Source: Segatella maculosa DSM 19339 = JCM 15638 (lineage in GTDB: Bacteria; Bacteroidota; Bacteroidia; Bacteroidales; Bacteroidaceae). From it: 64,000 nucleotides of DNA. The notes beneath the pieces were generated by a model. The model was not told the origin of the DNA and searched no databases. It saw only the letters and a program-made list of their open reading frames with translations. Positions 1-8,748 of the stretch are shown in pieces. Location: contig NZ_KB908322.1 of NCBI RefSeq assembly GCF_000382385.1, positions 159,186 through 223,185 of the forward strand. Direction: 5' to 3'. Position 1 is the stretch's first letter; every line of letters starts with the position of its first letter. The position numbers and the translations under genes are program-made.

Positions 1-1
1 G

Positions 2-418
2 ATAGAAAACCTCGAATTGGCAGACATTGTGCGCGGCAGTCACGAGGACTTTGAAATCCTTTACAGGCAGAATGACGCCGCAAAAGTATATCATTCAGAA
101 ATCAGCTTTTATTGTAAAAAGTTCATTTGCACGCGTGGAAAGGAACCCATTTCGGTGTATGCAGAGAACGATTTCCACAAGGATTACGAAGTCAAAAACA
201 CGAAAACGGTGAGTACTATCGGTGCGGGTGACAACTTCAATGCGGGTTTTCTCTATGGTATTATCCGCCAAAACATCACGCGAGACGACATCGATCGCGG
301 CCTTTCCGAGGCGCAATGGGATGCCTTGACAGCCTCGGGACAGGCCTTTTCTGCTGAATGTTGCAAGGATATATATAATTATGTGAGCAAGGAGTTCGGC
401 TTGTCTATGCAACGTTGA
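2..418 (+). CDS. PfkB-family carbohydrate kinase, 3' end only
   Basis: The reading frame is open to the left edge, so only about 138 C-terminal residues are present. The family transfers the gamma-phosphate of ATP to a sugar or nucleoside in the cytoplasm. The diagnostic motif STIGAGDNFNAGF lies near position 220-250; GAGD forms the anion hole and its Asp is the family's catalytic base. The stretch ADIVRGSHEDF upstream resembles the usual PfkB region where the chain names residues to be kept out of the sugar pocket. A TTG at position 17 is in frame but internal to the conserved fold, so it is not taken as the start. The substrate (fructose, ribose, other) cannot be read from this fragment. 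No gene follows for 900 bp. Confidence 0.85.
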   Translation: MENLELADIVRGSHEDFEILYRQNDAAKVYHSEISFYCKKFICTRGKEPISVYAENDFHKDYEVKNTKTVSTIGAGDNFNAGFLYGIIRQNITRDDIDRGLSEAQWDALTASGQAFSAECCKDIYNYVSKEFGLSMQR

Positions 419-564
419 CAGACCTTTTGGAAAGCAATCTACATGTACCTGCCGCGAAAAACAGCGATTTCATCGATGTTTTATGGCAACACGCATGATA
501 TGTTTCCGGGGCTGTCGACCTTGAAAAGGGCCTCAACTCCGAAAATAGGGCACTTTTTTCATTT

Positions 565-685
565 CCTAACCGCAAGCGGTTTATCAAAAAATATTGGAGC
601 ATAGATAAACGAAAACAGGCCCTGTTGATTTATAAAATATTCTTGGATATTCTACGATTTCGTGGATATACCACTTGCGGTTAGG
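565..685. repeat. 121-bp element with terminal inverted repeats (copy 1)
   Basis: The left end CCTAACCGCAAGCGGT (565-580) is repeated in inverse at 670-685 with one or two mismatches. A second copy of exactly the same length sits at 18720-18840, with near-identical interior (the run from about 627 to 660 matches the other copy). No coding potential. The constant length and inverted ends suggest a MITE or a large cruciform/hairpin element. A weak fragment may lie near 10815-10848. Confidence 0.7.
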
Positions 686-712
686 CCACTAAAGACGCGA
701 TGCTTCTCATAT

Positions 713-852
713 TGGAAATCAACAGCTTATATCCTGTATTCTAATGTCAGCCATTTTACCGCGCAATCTCACCCATTTTACACGATGAAATGGCTCATTT
801 TGTACACCAAAATAGCTGAGATTGGAACGCAAGCTGTAAGTTATTGATTATC
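713..852. repeat. Long inverted repeat with internal 22-bp array (copy 1)
   Basis: The outer arms (TTGGAAATCAACAGCTTAT at 713-731 and the inverse-related GCTGTAAGTTATTGATTATC ending at 852) flank units built on CCATTTTAC. The CCATTTT-type cores fall at 751, 773 and 795, exactly 22 bp apart, then the orientation flips to AAAATAGCTGAGATT. The same architecture recurs at 18866, 27825 and 53554. No ORF is supported here. Confidence 0.7.
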
Positions 853-1022
853 AAAATGAATGGAACCGAGAATGCTTTGAGCGCATGTAGGGACTTTGAT
901 TTTGAAGTTTGAACATTGAACTTTAACCTTTAGGATTTGCAGACTTTGAATATTGAAGTTTGAATATTGAACTTTAGGATTAGCAGAATGATAAGATGAA
1001 TTGTTGACAAGAGGCATATAGC

Positions 1023-1104
1023 GACGCACGGTCCGTGCGTCAGCTCCAATAATCTTATGTTTTCGTTTACCATTTCGCTTGAACGGGCGCACGGACCGTG
1101 CGTC
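1023..1104. repeat. Inverted pair of GC-rich palindromes
   Basis: Two near-perfect 19-21-bp palindromes of the type GACGCACGGTCCGTGCGTC lie at 1023-1041 and 1086-1104. The right unit is followed by CTACATG and the left one is preceded by a degenerate form of its complement, so the pair is itself an inverted repeat. The rest of the 419-1274 spacer holds the elements listed above, a stretch of AACTTTGA-like direct repeats (about 900-980), and nothing recognisable as a gene. Confidence 0.7.
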
Positions 1105-1211
1105 CCTACATGTCTGTTATGGCCGTATTACGATGTAATATTTGGCCATTTCATCGTGAAAAAGGCTGCCATTGAACGACAAAAGGCCCATTCTTGGCCC
1201 GCGAACTGCTT

Positions 1212-1240
1212 CTCCCTCCCTTTGGGAGGGCCGGGGTGGG
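1212..1240. repeat. CTCCCTCCC/GGGAGGG dispersed palindrome
   Basis: A C-rich arm followed by its G-rich complement, then GGGGTGGG. Related copies lie at 13147, 14742, 18093, 18158 and 25927, always in spacers and mostly near gene ends. Confidence 0.55.
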
Positions 1241-1274
1241 TGTTCCGAATGGCTGGAGTGGGTGTCCTTTTTTA

Positions 1275-1306
1275 TTTGCATTTCTGCACTTTTTTATGTA
1301 AGTTTG
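1275..1306 (+). promoter_or_regulatory. Bacteroidetes-type promoter for mgtC
   Basis: TTTG (1275-1278), a 20-bp gap, then TAAGTTTG (1299-1306). This matches the Bacteroidetes consensus TTTG at -33 and TAnnTTTG at -7. The predicted start codon is 22 bp downstream. Confidence 0.7.
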
Positions 1307-1328
1307 CAGGCAAAATCATTTATTGCTT

Positions 1329-1823
1329 ATGATGACTATCGAATTCATTGCCCGCATCTTTGTGGCAGCCGTCTTGGGTGGCCTGATTGGACTCGAAAGA
1401 GAGTATAGGGAAAAGGCGGCAGGTCTGCGAACTCACTTCCTTGTTGCACTGGGTTCGGCGCTCTTTATGATTATTTCTGCATACGGATTTGAGGGCGTTT
1501 TGAAAGATGAAAACATGCGTCTTGATGTCTCACGCATAGCAGCTCAGGTGGTATCTGGCATTGGTTTCATCGGTGCAGGCACTATTATTTTCCAGAAAAA
1601 TGCCGTACATGGGCTGACAACGGCAGCCGGAGTGTGGGTCACAGCGGCTATTGGTCTGGCCTGTGGTGCCGGACTTTACGTGCTATCAGTAGTTGCCACG
1701 GTGCTCGTTTTGGTTGGTATGGAGGCCTTCAACTACGTGCTTCGTCGGCTCGACCGGAGCAAAGAGGGCGGTACGGAGCATGGAAACGAGGTCGAAGATG
1801 GAAGTGAAGACGGGGCAGTTTGA
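1329..1823 (+). CDS. mgtC: MgtC family membrane protein
   Basis: A 164-residue inner-membrane protein of the MgtC/SapB family, which in other bacteria is tied to growth under low Mg2+ and to control of F1Fo ATPase. The N-terminal half carries the family hallmark VLGGLIGLEREYREKAAGLRT (split here: VLGGLIGLERE, then KAAGLRTH) and about four hydrophobic helices run to residue 140. The C-terminal 20 residues are acidic and low-complexity. An in-frame TTG six bases upstream is ignored in favour of the tandem ATG at 1329/1332, which sits just after a strong promoter. The homologue is shorter than the ~220-residue forms that have an ACT-like tail. It is probably transcribed with the downstream dipeptidase (12-bp gap). 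Confidence 0.88.
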   Translation: MMTIEFIARIFVAAVLGGLIGLEREYREKAAGLRTHFLVALGSALFMIISAYGFEGVLKDENMRLDVSRIAAQVVSGIGFIGAGTIIFQKNAVHGLTTAAGVWVTAAIGLACGAGLYVLSVVATVLVLVGMEAFNYVLRRLDRSKEGGTEHGNEVEDGSEDGAV

Positions 1824-1835
1824 CATGGATAACGA

Positions 1836-2579
1836 ATGAAACGAATGAGAATAATGAGACGAAAAGGGGGATGTCGTGATGCGCAAGGCATGTTGCGGCA
1901 CACTTATGGCAAGGCATTAGCCGCTTTATGGCTGCTTTGTTCCGTCGCCATCCCGGCCTTTTCAGCCGACAAGGGAGAGACAGCACGCCGGTTGACCCGC
2001 CAAGGTTATGTCAATATTCGGCAGGAAGACCCCACGATTCATGTGAGCCTGATGTACAGCAGGGCCGATAACTTCTGCGGCGTCGTGCTCTATGACGACC
2101 TGAAAGAGGCCTTTTTGCACCCTGAAGCCATGGCGGCTCTGAAGAAAGCGCAGGCCTATCTGCAACAACTGCGCCCCGATTTGAGTCTCAAGGTCTATGA
2201 TGCGGCCCGTCCGAAGAGCATTCAACAGAAGATGTGGGACAAGGTGAAGCACACGCGAAAGGCCATTTATGTGTCGAATCCTGGCCATGGTGGCGGCATG
2301 CACAACTATGGAATGGCCGTCGATATCACGCTCTGTACGCTCAAAGGCGACACGCTCGACATGGGAACCAAGATTGATTACATGGGTAAGGCGGCCCATA
2401 TTGACCACGAAGATCTGCTGGTGAAGGAGAAGAAAATCAGTCGAAAGGCACGCGAAAACCGCCAATTGCTGCGCCGGGTGATGCGCCATGGCGGTTTCAT
2501 GCCATTGAGAACGGAGTGGTGGCACTTCAATAAATGCTCGCGAGCCACGGCAAAACGCTATTATAAAGTAATACCGTAA
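1836..2579 (+). CDS. VanX/DdpX-like D-Ala-D-Ala dipeptidase (M15D)
   Basis: A zinc dipeptidase of peptidase family M15D. Visible zinc-site motifs are GMHNYGMAVD (His156, Asp163) and EWWHF (catalytic Glu227, His230), matching VanX SxHxxGxAxD and ExWH. A hydrophobic segment at residues 25-43 ending AFSA looks like a Sec signal peptide, so the enzyme probably acts in the periplasm on D-Ala-D-Ala or related murein dipeptides. It follows mgtC by 12 bp and precedes the methyltransferase gene by 6 bp. No vanH/vanA ligase is present nearby, so a role in glycopeptide resistance is not supported; murein turnover is more likely. Several ATGs (1836, 1845, 1854, 1890) could be the true start; all keep the signal segment. 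Confidence 0.88.
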   Translation: MKRMRIMRRKGGCRDAQGMLRHTYGKALAALWLLCSVAIPAFSADKGETARRLTRQGYVNIRQEDPTIHVSLMYSRADNFCGVVLYDDLKEAFLHPEAMAALKKAQAYLQQLRPDLSLKVYDAARPKSIQQKMWDKVKHTRKAIYVSNPGHGGGMHNYGMAVDITLCTLKGDTLDMGTKIDYMGKAAHIDHEDLLVKEKKISRKARENRQLLRRVMRHGGFMPLRTEWWHFNKCSRATAKRYYKVIP

Positions 2580-2585
2580 TTCATA

Positions 2586-3806
2586 ATGGCTTATTCTGCA
2601 AACGTCGACTTAGAGGCTTTGCGCATAAAGAACATTGCGTTTATCAAGCAGCATCGCACGGACAACGTGCGTACATTGGCCCTTCAGGCTTCGAAATACC
2701 CGGAGGTTGACATGCCGTTTGTGCTCGAACAGATACAAGGGTGGCAGACGGCACGACGCAAACTGCCCGGTTGGGCGATGGAATGTGTGCTGTTTCCGCC
2801 GCATCTGGCCATGGAACAGTGTTCGAGTGAGGCTACAGCACGCTATAAATGTGGCATTGTCGAGCGGTTGATTTCGGCAGAGGAACGGCGGAAAGGCATG
2901 ATGGCAGACCTTACGGGTGGCTTTGGTGTGGACTTTTCTTATATGGCACAGGGATTTGGAAAGGCCGTTTATGTAGAACGACAAGAGCGACTTTGCGCCG
3001 TGGCACGCCATAATTTCGACTGCTTGGGCGTGAAGAATGCCGAGGTGGTTCACGGAGATGGCATCGCCTATCTACATGGATTGCAGGAAAAAGTGACATT
3101 GCTTTATCTCGATCCGGCCCGCCGCGATGCTCATGGGAGCAAGACCTATGCCATTGAAGACTGCTCTCCTGACGTGGCAGCGCTGTCAGATAGGCTCATT
3201 GAACGGGCCAACCTCGTGTTGATAAAACTGTCTCCGATGCTCGATTGGCATGCGGCTGTGGAGCGAATGAAGCACGTTTACGAAGTACATATCGTGAGTG
3301 TCGAGGGCGAATGTAAGGAACTGCTACTCGTGATGCAGCAGAACGGAGACGAGTTACGCCTTTTTTGCGCGAACGACGACACTGTTTTTGCCTGTAATCC
3401 AAGTGAAGAAAGCGGCCGAATGCCCATGATAAACGATGTGAAAGCCGGACTTTGGCTCTACGAACCGAATGCTTCGGTGATGAAAGGTGGCTGCTTCGGA
3501 GTGCTTGCCGAGCGTTTCAAGGTGAAAGGAGTGGGCCGGAATTCTCATCTATTTGTGGCAGATGGGCCAGTAAAAGGGTTCCCGGGGCGGGGCTTCGAAA
3601 TAGTGGCTGTGTCGTCAATGAACCGAAAGGAGCTGAAAGAAAAGCTTGGTGGGTTGGAGAAAGCCAACGTGACTGTGAGGAATTTCCCACTGAACGTGGC
3701 TGAATTACGCAAGCGATTGCGACTGAAAGAAGGCGGCGACGGGTATTTGTTTGCCACGATTGTGGGCGGAAACCATACCTTAATATTCTGCAAAAAACAG
3801 GGGTAA
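2586..3806 (+). CDS. Class I SAM methyltransferase with THUMP-like domain
   Basis: A 406-residue cytoplasmic protein. The SAM-binding Rossmann signature is DLTGGFGVDFSYMAQG at about residues 106-121, followed by the acidic loop VYVERQ and a LLYLDPARRD motif near 172, as in RNA methyltransferases. The C-terminal third (from about 300) matches the THUMP-like domain common in Bacteroidetes homologues. The substrate is unknown in this family; tRNA or rRNA is the natural guess from the fold. It lies 6 bp after the dipeptidase gene, so the two are likely co-transcribed though functionally unrelated. Confidence 0.8.
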   Translation: MAYSANVDLEALRIKNIAFIKQHRTDNVRTLALQASKYPEVDMPFVLEQIQGWQTARRKLPGWAMECVLFPPHLAMEQCSSEATARYKCGIVERLISAEERRKGMMADLTGGFGVDFSYMAQGFGKAVYVERQERLCAVARHNFDCLGVKNAEVVHGDGIAYLHGLQEKVTLLYLDPARRDAHGSKTYAIEDCSPDVAALSDRLIERANLVLIKLSPMLDWHAAVERMKHVYEVHIVSVEGECKELLLVMQQNGDELRLFCANDDTVFACNPSEESGRMPMINDVKAGLWLYEPNASVMKGGCFGVLAERFKVKGVGRNSHLFVADGPVKGFPGRGFEIVAVSSMNRKELKEKLGGLEKANVTVRNFPLNVAELRKRLRLKEGGDGYLFATIVGGNHTLIFCKKQG

Positions 3807-3807
3807 A

Positions 3808-3839
3808 TTTGGCTTTCTGCCTGAAATTGGCTAAATTTG
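3808..3839 (+). promoter_or_regulatory. Promoter upstream of the GNAT-like gene
   Basis: TTTG (3808-3811), 20-bp gap, TAAATTTG (3832-3839): a perfect match to the Bacteroidetes -33/-7 pattern, starting right after the preceding stop codon. Confidence 0.75.
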
Positions 3840-3866
3840 CAGGTTCAGAAGTAAAACGAACATACG

Positions 3867-5015
3867 ATGTCATCAGTTGAGATAAGGAAAGTAGAGACCA
3901 AGAAAGACTTGAAAACCTTTATAGAATTCCATTACGACCTTTACAAAGGAAACGAATTCGATGCCCCCGTGCTTTATAGTGATGATGCACATGTGCTGAA
4001 TCCAAAGAAGAATGCGGCCTTTGATTTCTGCGAAGCCGAATACTATCTTGCCTTTAAAAAGGGAAAACTGGTGGGTCGTGTGGCTGCCATCATCAACCAT
4101 AAAGCTAACGAGAAATGGAAAACGAAGGCCGTTCGGTTCGGTTGGATTGACTTTGTTGACGACCTCGAAGTGAGCCGTGCACTCCTTGCTGCAGTCGAAT
4201 TGTATGGTAAAAAGAAGGGAATGGACAAGGTGATCGGGCCACTTGGCTTCACGGATTTAGACCCGGAAGGCATGCTGGTTGAGGGCTTTGACCAGCTTGG
4301 AACAATGGCTACGATTTATAATTATCCCTATTATCCACGCCACATGGAGCAACTTGGTGGTTGGGAAAAGGACAATGACTACGTGGAATACAAGCTTATT
4401 GTGCCGAAAGAAACACCGGAAAAGTATATGAAAGTGGCGGAGATGATAGAGAAACGCTATAATCTTCACGTGCGTCCGATGACGAAAAAGGAGATATACA
4501 AGGACGGTTATGGTTACAAGGTGTTTGAAATCATCAACGAAACCTTTAAAGATCTCTATGGGTTTTCGGAACTTTCGGAAAGGCAGATTTATCAATATAT
4601 CAATATGTATCTGCCGTTTAGCGACTTGAAATGGATACCGATTATCGAAGATTGGAGCGTTGAGCCCCACAAGGTCGTGGGCGTTGGCATTACGTTTCCG
4701 TCACTTTCGCGTGTATTACAAAAGCTTCATAAAGGTAGGTTGTGGCCTTTTGGTTGGTGGGATGTGCTACGTGTGTTGAAATTCCACAAGACCAAGATCG
4801 TCGATTTATTGCTAATTGGTGTTCTTCCTGAATATCGTGTGAAGGGAGCCAATGCGTTATTGTTCTCCTATCTCATTCCTATTTATCAGAAATATGGTAT
4901 AGAGTGGGGGGAAACTCATGTGGAAATGGAGACCAATGACAAGGTGCAGTCGCAGTGGCAATACTTGGAAACCATCCGACATAAATACCGTCGTTGCTAT
5001 CGAAAGTTGATATAA
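3867..5015 (+). CDS. GNAT-like N-acetyltransferase family protein
   Basis: A 382-residue soluble protein conserved in Bacteroidetes and usually annotated as a GNAT-fold acetyltransferase. The segment EAEYYLAFKKGKLVGRVAAI (about residues 53-72) is a typical GNAT beta-strand region, and a second GNAT-like half runs from about residue 250 to the end (VVGVGITFPSLS; then LLLIGVLPEYRVKG). The substrate is unknown. It has its own promoter and is followed 35 bp later by parE. The assignment rests on fold-level resemblance rather than on a unique motif. Confidence 0.65.
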   Translation: MSSVEIRKVETKKDLKTFIEFHYDLYKGNEFDAPVLYSDDAHVLNPKKNAAFDFCEAEYYLAFKKGKLVGRVAAIINHKANEKWKTKAVRFGWIDFVDDLEVSRALLAAVELYGKKKGMDKVIGPLGFTDLDPEGMLVEGFDQLGTMATIYNYPYYPRHMEQLGGWEKDNDYVEYKLIVPKETPEKYMKVAEMIEKRYNLHVRPMTKKEIYKDGYGYKVFEIINETFKDLYGFSELSERQIYQYINMYLPFSDLKWIPIIEDWSVEPHKVVGVGITFPSLSRVLQKLHKGRLWPFGWWDVLRVLKFHKTKIVDLLLIGVLPEYRVKGANALLFSYLIPIYQKYGIEWGETHVEMETNDKVQSQWQYLETIRHKYRRCYRKLI

Positions 5016-5050
5016 GTAGGCCCATAAGCTGATAATATACCGGAAAAGGA

Positions 5051-7042
5051 ATGAATATGCCAGAAAAAGAAACGATAAACGAAGAAGAAAACAAGCAACA
5101 AGGACAGCCTGTTGCCTATACTGACGAAAACATCCGCCACTTGTCGGATATGGAACATGTGCGTACACGCCCCGGAATGTACATTGGTCGGTTGGGAGAT
5201 GGCAATCTTCCGGAAGACGGAATCTATGTATTATTGAAGGAAGTCATTGATAATTCCATCGATGAATTCAAGATGAAGGCTGGCGACCGCATTGAGATTG
5301 AGATTGAAGATAACCTCCGTGTGAGTGTCAGAGACTATGGACGAGGCATTCCACAGGGTAAACTTGTCGAGGCAGTGAGCATGCTTAACACCGGTGGAAA
5401 ATATGATTCGAAAGCCTTCAAGAAGAGTGTTGGGTTGAATGGTGTGGGCGTTAAGGCTGTCAATGCTTTGAGTTCGAGGTTTGAAGTCAAGTCGTTTCGT
5501 AATGGAAAAGTGCGTGAACTGACGTTTGAAAAAGGCGTTAAGAAGTCTGATAGCACGAAAGATACGACCGACAATGAGAATGGAACGTATATATATTTCG
5601 AACCTGACAACACACTCTTCAAGGATTACAGCTTCCATGACGATATTGTTGAGACGATGCTCCGTAATTATACATACCTCAACAGCGGTCTTACAATCAT
5701 GTATAACGGTCGTCGCATCAAAAGTCGCAATGGATTGGAGGACTTATTGAATGATAATATGACGAACGATGGGCTCTATCCCATTATACATATCGTGGGA
5801 GAAGACATAGAAATTGCCTTCACGCACGCCAATCAATATGGCGAAGAGTATCATAGTTTTGTCAATGGTCAGCATACCACGCAGGGTGGCACGCATCAAA
5901 GCGCATTCAAGGAGCATATCGCCAAGACAATAAAAGAGTTTTTCAACAAGAATTATGAGTATACCGATGTGCGTAACGGTATTGTTGCAGCCATTGCGCT
6001 GAATGTTGAGGAGCCGGTGTTCGAGAGTCAGACGAAGATAAAGCTCGGTTCCACCCAAATGGCGCCCGACGGTGAGAGTATCAACAAGTACGTAGGGGAT
6101 TTTATCAAGCAAAATGTCGACAACTACCTCCATATCCATGCCGATGTGGCGGAAGTGATGGAGAATAAAATCAAAGAAAGTGAGCGTGAACGCAAGGCAA
6201 TGGCAGGCGTTACGAAGTTGGCTCGCGAGAGAGCAAAGAAGGCAAACCTGCATAATAGGAAGCTACGTGACTGTCGTATCCACTTCTGTGACGTCAAAAA
6301 CGACCGCAAGGAAGAGAGTGCTATCTTCATTACTGAGGGAGATTCGGCCAGTGGAAGCATCACCAAGAGTCGCGATGTGAACACGCAAGCGGTCTTCTCC
6401 CTACGTGGAAAGCCCCTCAACTCATTCGGATTGACGAAGAAAGTGGTTTATGAAAACGAGGAATTCAACCTGCTTCAAGCTGCCTTGGATATTGAAGATG
6501 GCCTCGATAGTCTGCGATATAATAAGGTGATTGTAGCCACTGATGCCGACGTTGACGGCATGCATATCCGCTTATTAATCATTACTTTCTTCCTACAGTT
6601 CTTCCCCGAACTAATCAAGAAAGGGCATGTTTATGTATTGCAGACCCCACTTTTCCGCGTAAGGAACAAGCGGACGAAAATCAAGAACAAGCAAGTGATT
6701 GCCGAGGCTGATGCTCGTTTGGACAAAAAGGAAAAGCGTTCGGACTTTATTACCCGCTATTGTTATACCGAAGAAGAGCGTATCAATGCGATTAAGGAAT
6801 TGGGCCCCGACCCCGAAATCACCCGATTCAAAGGATTGGGTGAAATCAGTCCGGAGGAATTCGTGCACTTTATAGGGCCTGATATGCGTCTCGAACAAGT
6901 GACACTTCATAAGAATGATCAAGTTGGAAAGCTCTTGGAGTATTACATGGGCAAGAATACCATGGAGCGACAGAACTTTATTATCGACAATCTTGTCATC
7001 GAAGAAGACCTCCCGGACGCTGATTCCGAACCCTTAGATTAA
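5051..7042 (+). CDS. parE: DNA topoisomerase IV subunit B
   Basis: ATPase subunit of a type IIA topoisomerase, which decatenates replicated chromosomes with ParC. The GHKL ATPase motifs are in order: N-box [10 protein letters not shown] (Glu64, Asn68), G1 DYGRGIP, and [13 protein letters not shown]. The TOPRIM domain has EGDSASGS (Glu429) and DADVDGMHI, and the C-terminal motif is [13 protein letters not shown]. The 663-residue length and the absence of the insert found in many GyrB proteins favour ParE over GyrB. A second ATG two codons later (5057) is an equally possible start. parC is not in the window. Confidence 0.92.
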   Translation: MNMPEKETINEEENKQQGQPVAYTDENIRHLSDMEHVRTRPGMYIGRLGDGNLPEDGIYVLLKEVIDNSIDEFKMKAGDRIEIEIEDNLRVSVRDYGRGIPQGKLVEAVSMLNTGGKYDSKAFKKSVGLNGVGVKAVNALSSRFEVKSFRNGKVRELTFEKGVKKSDSTKDTTDNENGTYIYFEPDNTLFKDYSFHDDIVETMLRNYTYLNSGLTIMYNGRRIKSRNGLEDLLNDNMTNDGLYPIIHIVGEDIEIAFTHANQYGEEYHSFVNGQHTTQGGTHQSAFKEHIAKTIKEFFNKNYEYTDVRNGIVAAIALNVEEPVFESQTKIKLGSTQMAPDGESINKYVGDFIKQNVDNYLHIHADVAEVMENKIKESERERKAMAGVTKLARERAKKANLHNRKLRDCRIHFCDVKNDRKEESAIFITEGDSASGSITKSRDVNTQAVFSLRGKPLNSFGLTKKVVYENEEFNLLQAALDIEDGLDSLRYNKVIVATDADVDGMHIRLLIITFFLQFFPELIKKGHVYVLQTPLFRVRNKRTKIKNKQVIAEADARLDKKEKRSDFITRYCYTEEERINAIKELGPDPEITRFKGLGEISPEEFVHFIGPDMRLEQVTLHKNDQVGKLLEYYMGKNTMERQNFIIDNLVIEEDLPDADSEPLD

Positions 7043-7085
7043 CGGTTACAGACGGCAGAAAGCCATTGAAACCGTCGAAACAAAA

Positions 7086-8732
7086 ATGAATATGAAATCA
7101 AATCCTAACCCGATGAGATGCCTATATGCCTTCCGCCAAGGGATGGTATGGGTTGTTTTCTCGTTTGCCATGTTGCCTTTGTCGCTGAAAGCACAGCGAA
7201 TGAACCTTGGGAGCGATGCTCCAATCCGTAAATTGCAGATTGCCGAGATGGCCATCTCCAATCTTTACGTCGATACAGTCGATGAAAATAAACTCGTGGA
7301 AGACGGCATTCGTGGCATGATAGAGAAGCTCGACCCTCACTCTTCCTATGCAACTGCCAAGGAAACCAAGGAGATGAACGAGCCATTGCAGGGCTCATTC
7401 GAAGGCATCGGCGTGCAATTCAATATGGTACAAGACACGCTGTTGGTCATTCAACCCATTGTAAATGGCCCGTCAGAACGTGTAGGTATCCTTGCTGGCG
7501 ACCGCATCGTGAGTGTCAACGACACAGCCATTGCAGGCGTAAAGATGTCGAAAGAAGAGATTATGAAGCGGCTCCGAGGGGCCAAAGGCTCTAAGGTAAG
7601 ACTCGGAATCGTGCGCCGTGGCATTGCCGGTATGCTCTATTTCACGGTCACGCGCGACAAGATTCCCGTGAAGACCCTTGATGCTGCCTACATGATTCGG
7701 CCGAAAGTAGGTTATATCCGCATTGGAAGTTTCGGCCTAACCACCTATAATGAGTTCATGGAAGCGGTCAATATGCTGAAGAATAACGGCATGAAAGACC
7801 TCATACTCGACCTTGAAGAGAACGGCGGAGGCTATCTTTTGGCGGCCGTGCAGATAGCAAATGAGTTCCTAAAACGCAACGATTTGATTGTCTATACGCA
7901 AGGAAGAAGAGCTCCAAGGCAGGAACATCGTGCCGATGGAACAGGCAAATTACTCGACGGAAAGGTTGTCGTTCTCATCAATGAATACACGGCTTCGGCT
8001 GCCGAAATCGTTACCGGTTCCATTCAAGATCAGGACCGTGGTGAGGTCGTTGGGCGTCGTTCGTTCGGCAAGGGCCTTGTGCAACGCCCTATAGACTTTG
8101 CAGACGGCAGCATGATCCGCCTCACAATAGCCCATTATTATACACCTTCGGGCCGCTGTATCCAGAAACCTTATAAGAAAGGTGAGGCCCTTGACTATGC
8201 CATGGACATTGAGAAACGCTTCGAACATGGCGAACTTTACAGTGCCGACAGCATTCATTTTGCCGATTCTTTGAAGTATAAAACCTTGCGAAAGCAGCGT
8301 GTTGTCTACGGAGGAGGGGGCATTATGCCCGATTATTTCGTTCCTCTTGACACCGCACAATACACGCGGTTCCATCGCCAACTGGCTGCCCGAAGCTACA
8401 TCATCAATGCAAATCTGAAGTATATCGACGTCAACCGGAAGCAACTCCGCAACCGTTTTGCCACCTTTACCGACTTCAATGCCCGCTATGAAGTGCCCGA
8501 ATCGTTTGTCAATGACGTGCTCGAAGCAGCCGCAAAAGACAACATCAAGCCCAAAGATGAGCAGGAATTGCAGCAGACGTTGCCCCGTTTAAGATTGCAA
8601 CTCAAAGCACTTGTGGCACGCGACCTGTGGGACATGAGTGAATATTTTCAGGTAATCAACGAAGAGAATCCCATTGTTCGGAAGGCTGTGGAGCTGTTTG
8701 AGCAAGCTGAAAGTAACCATCAAAACGCATAG
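7086..8732 (+). CDS. S41 carboxyl-terminal processing protease (CtpA type)
   Basis: A periplasmic serine protease. A hydrophobic N-terminal segment (about residues 19-36, ending LKAQ) acts as signal peptide. A PDZ domain spans roughly 95-175 (SVNDTAIAGVK). The S41 catalytic Ser304 (in TASAAEIV) and Lys329 (in RRSFGKG) are 25 residues apart, the usual CTP spacing. A C-terminal extension of about 150 residues follows. Family members trim C termini of exported proteins. It is 43 bp after parE and 16 bp before the AraC gene. Confidence 0.9.
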   Translation: MNMKSNPNPMRCLYAFRQGMVWVVFSFAMLPLSLKAQRMNLGSDAPIRKLQIAEMAISNLYVDTVDENKLVEDGIRGMIEKLDPHSSYATAKETKEMNEPLQGSFEGIGVQFNMVQDTLLVIQPIVNGPSERVGILAGDRIVSVNDTAIAGVKMSKEEIMKRLRGAKGSKVRLGIVRRGIAGMLYFTVTRDKIPVKTLDAAYMIRPKVGYIRIGSFGLTTYNEFMEAVNMLKNNGMKDLILDLEENGGGYLLAAVQIANEFLKRNDLIVYTQGRRAPRQEHRADGTGKLLDGKVVVLINEYTASAAEIVTGSIQDQDRGEVVGRRSFGKGLVQRPIDFADGSMIRLTIAHYYTPSGRCIQKPYKKGEALDYAMDIEKRFEHGELYSADSIHFADSLKYKTLRKQRVVYGGGGIMPDYFVPLDTAQYTRFHRQLAARSYIINANLKYIDVNRKQLRNRFATFTDFNARYEVPESFVNDVLEAAAKDNIKPKDEQELQQTLPRLRLQLKALVARDLWDMSEYFQVINEENPIVRKAVELFEQAESNHQNA

Positions 8733-8748
8733 TTAAAGGAGATAAAGC

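Noticed and set aside
1057..1332. Possible gene before mgtC
   Set aside because: The frame runs through the GC-palindrome and CCTCCC repeat and over the promoter; no ribosome site or homology.
1836..2579. Vancomycin-resistance vanX
   Set aside because: No vanH, vanA/B ligase or VanRS genes are nearby; signal peptide indicates an exported murein-type dipeptidase.
5051..7042. GyrB instead of ParE
   Set aside because: Length and motif spacing fit ParE better; still, only a phylogeny with both paralogues of the genome would be final.
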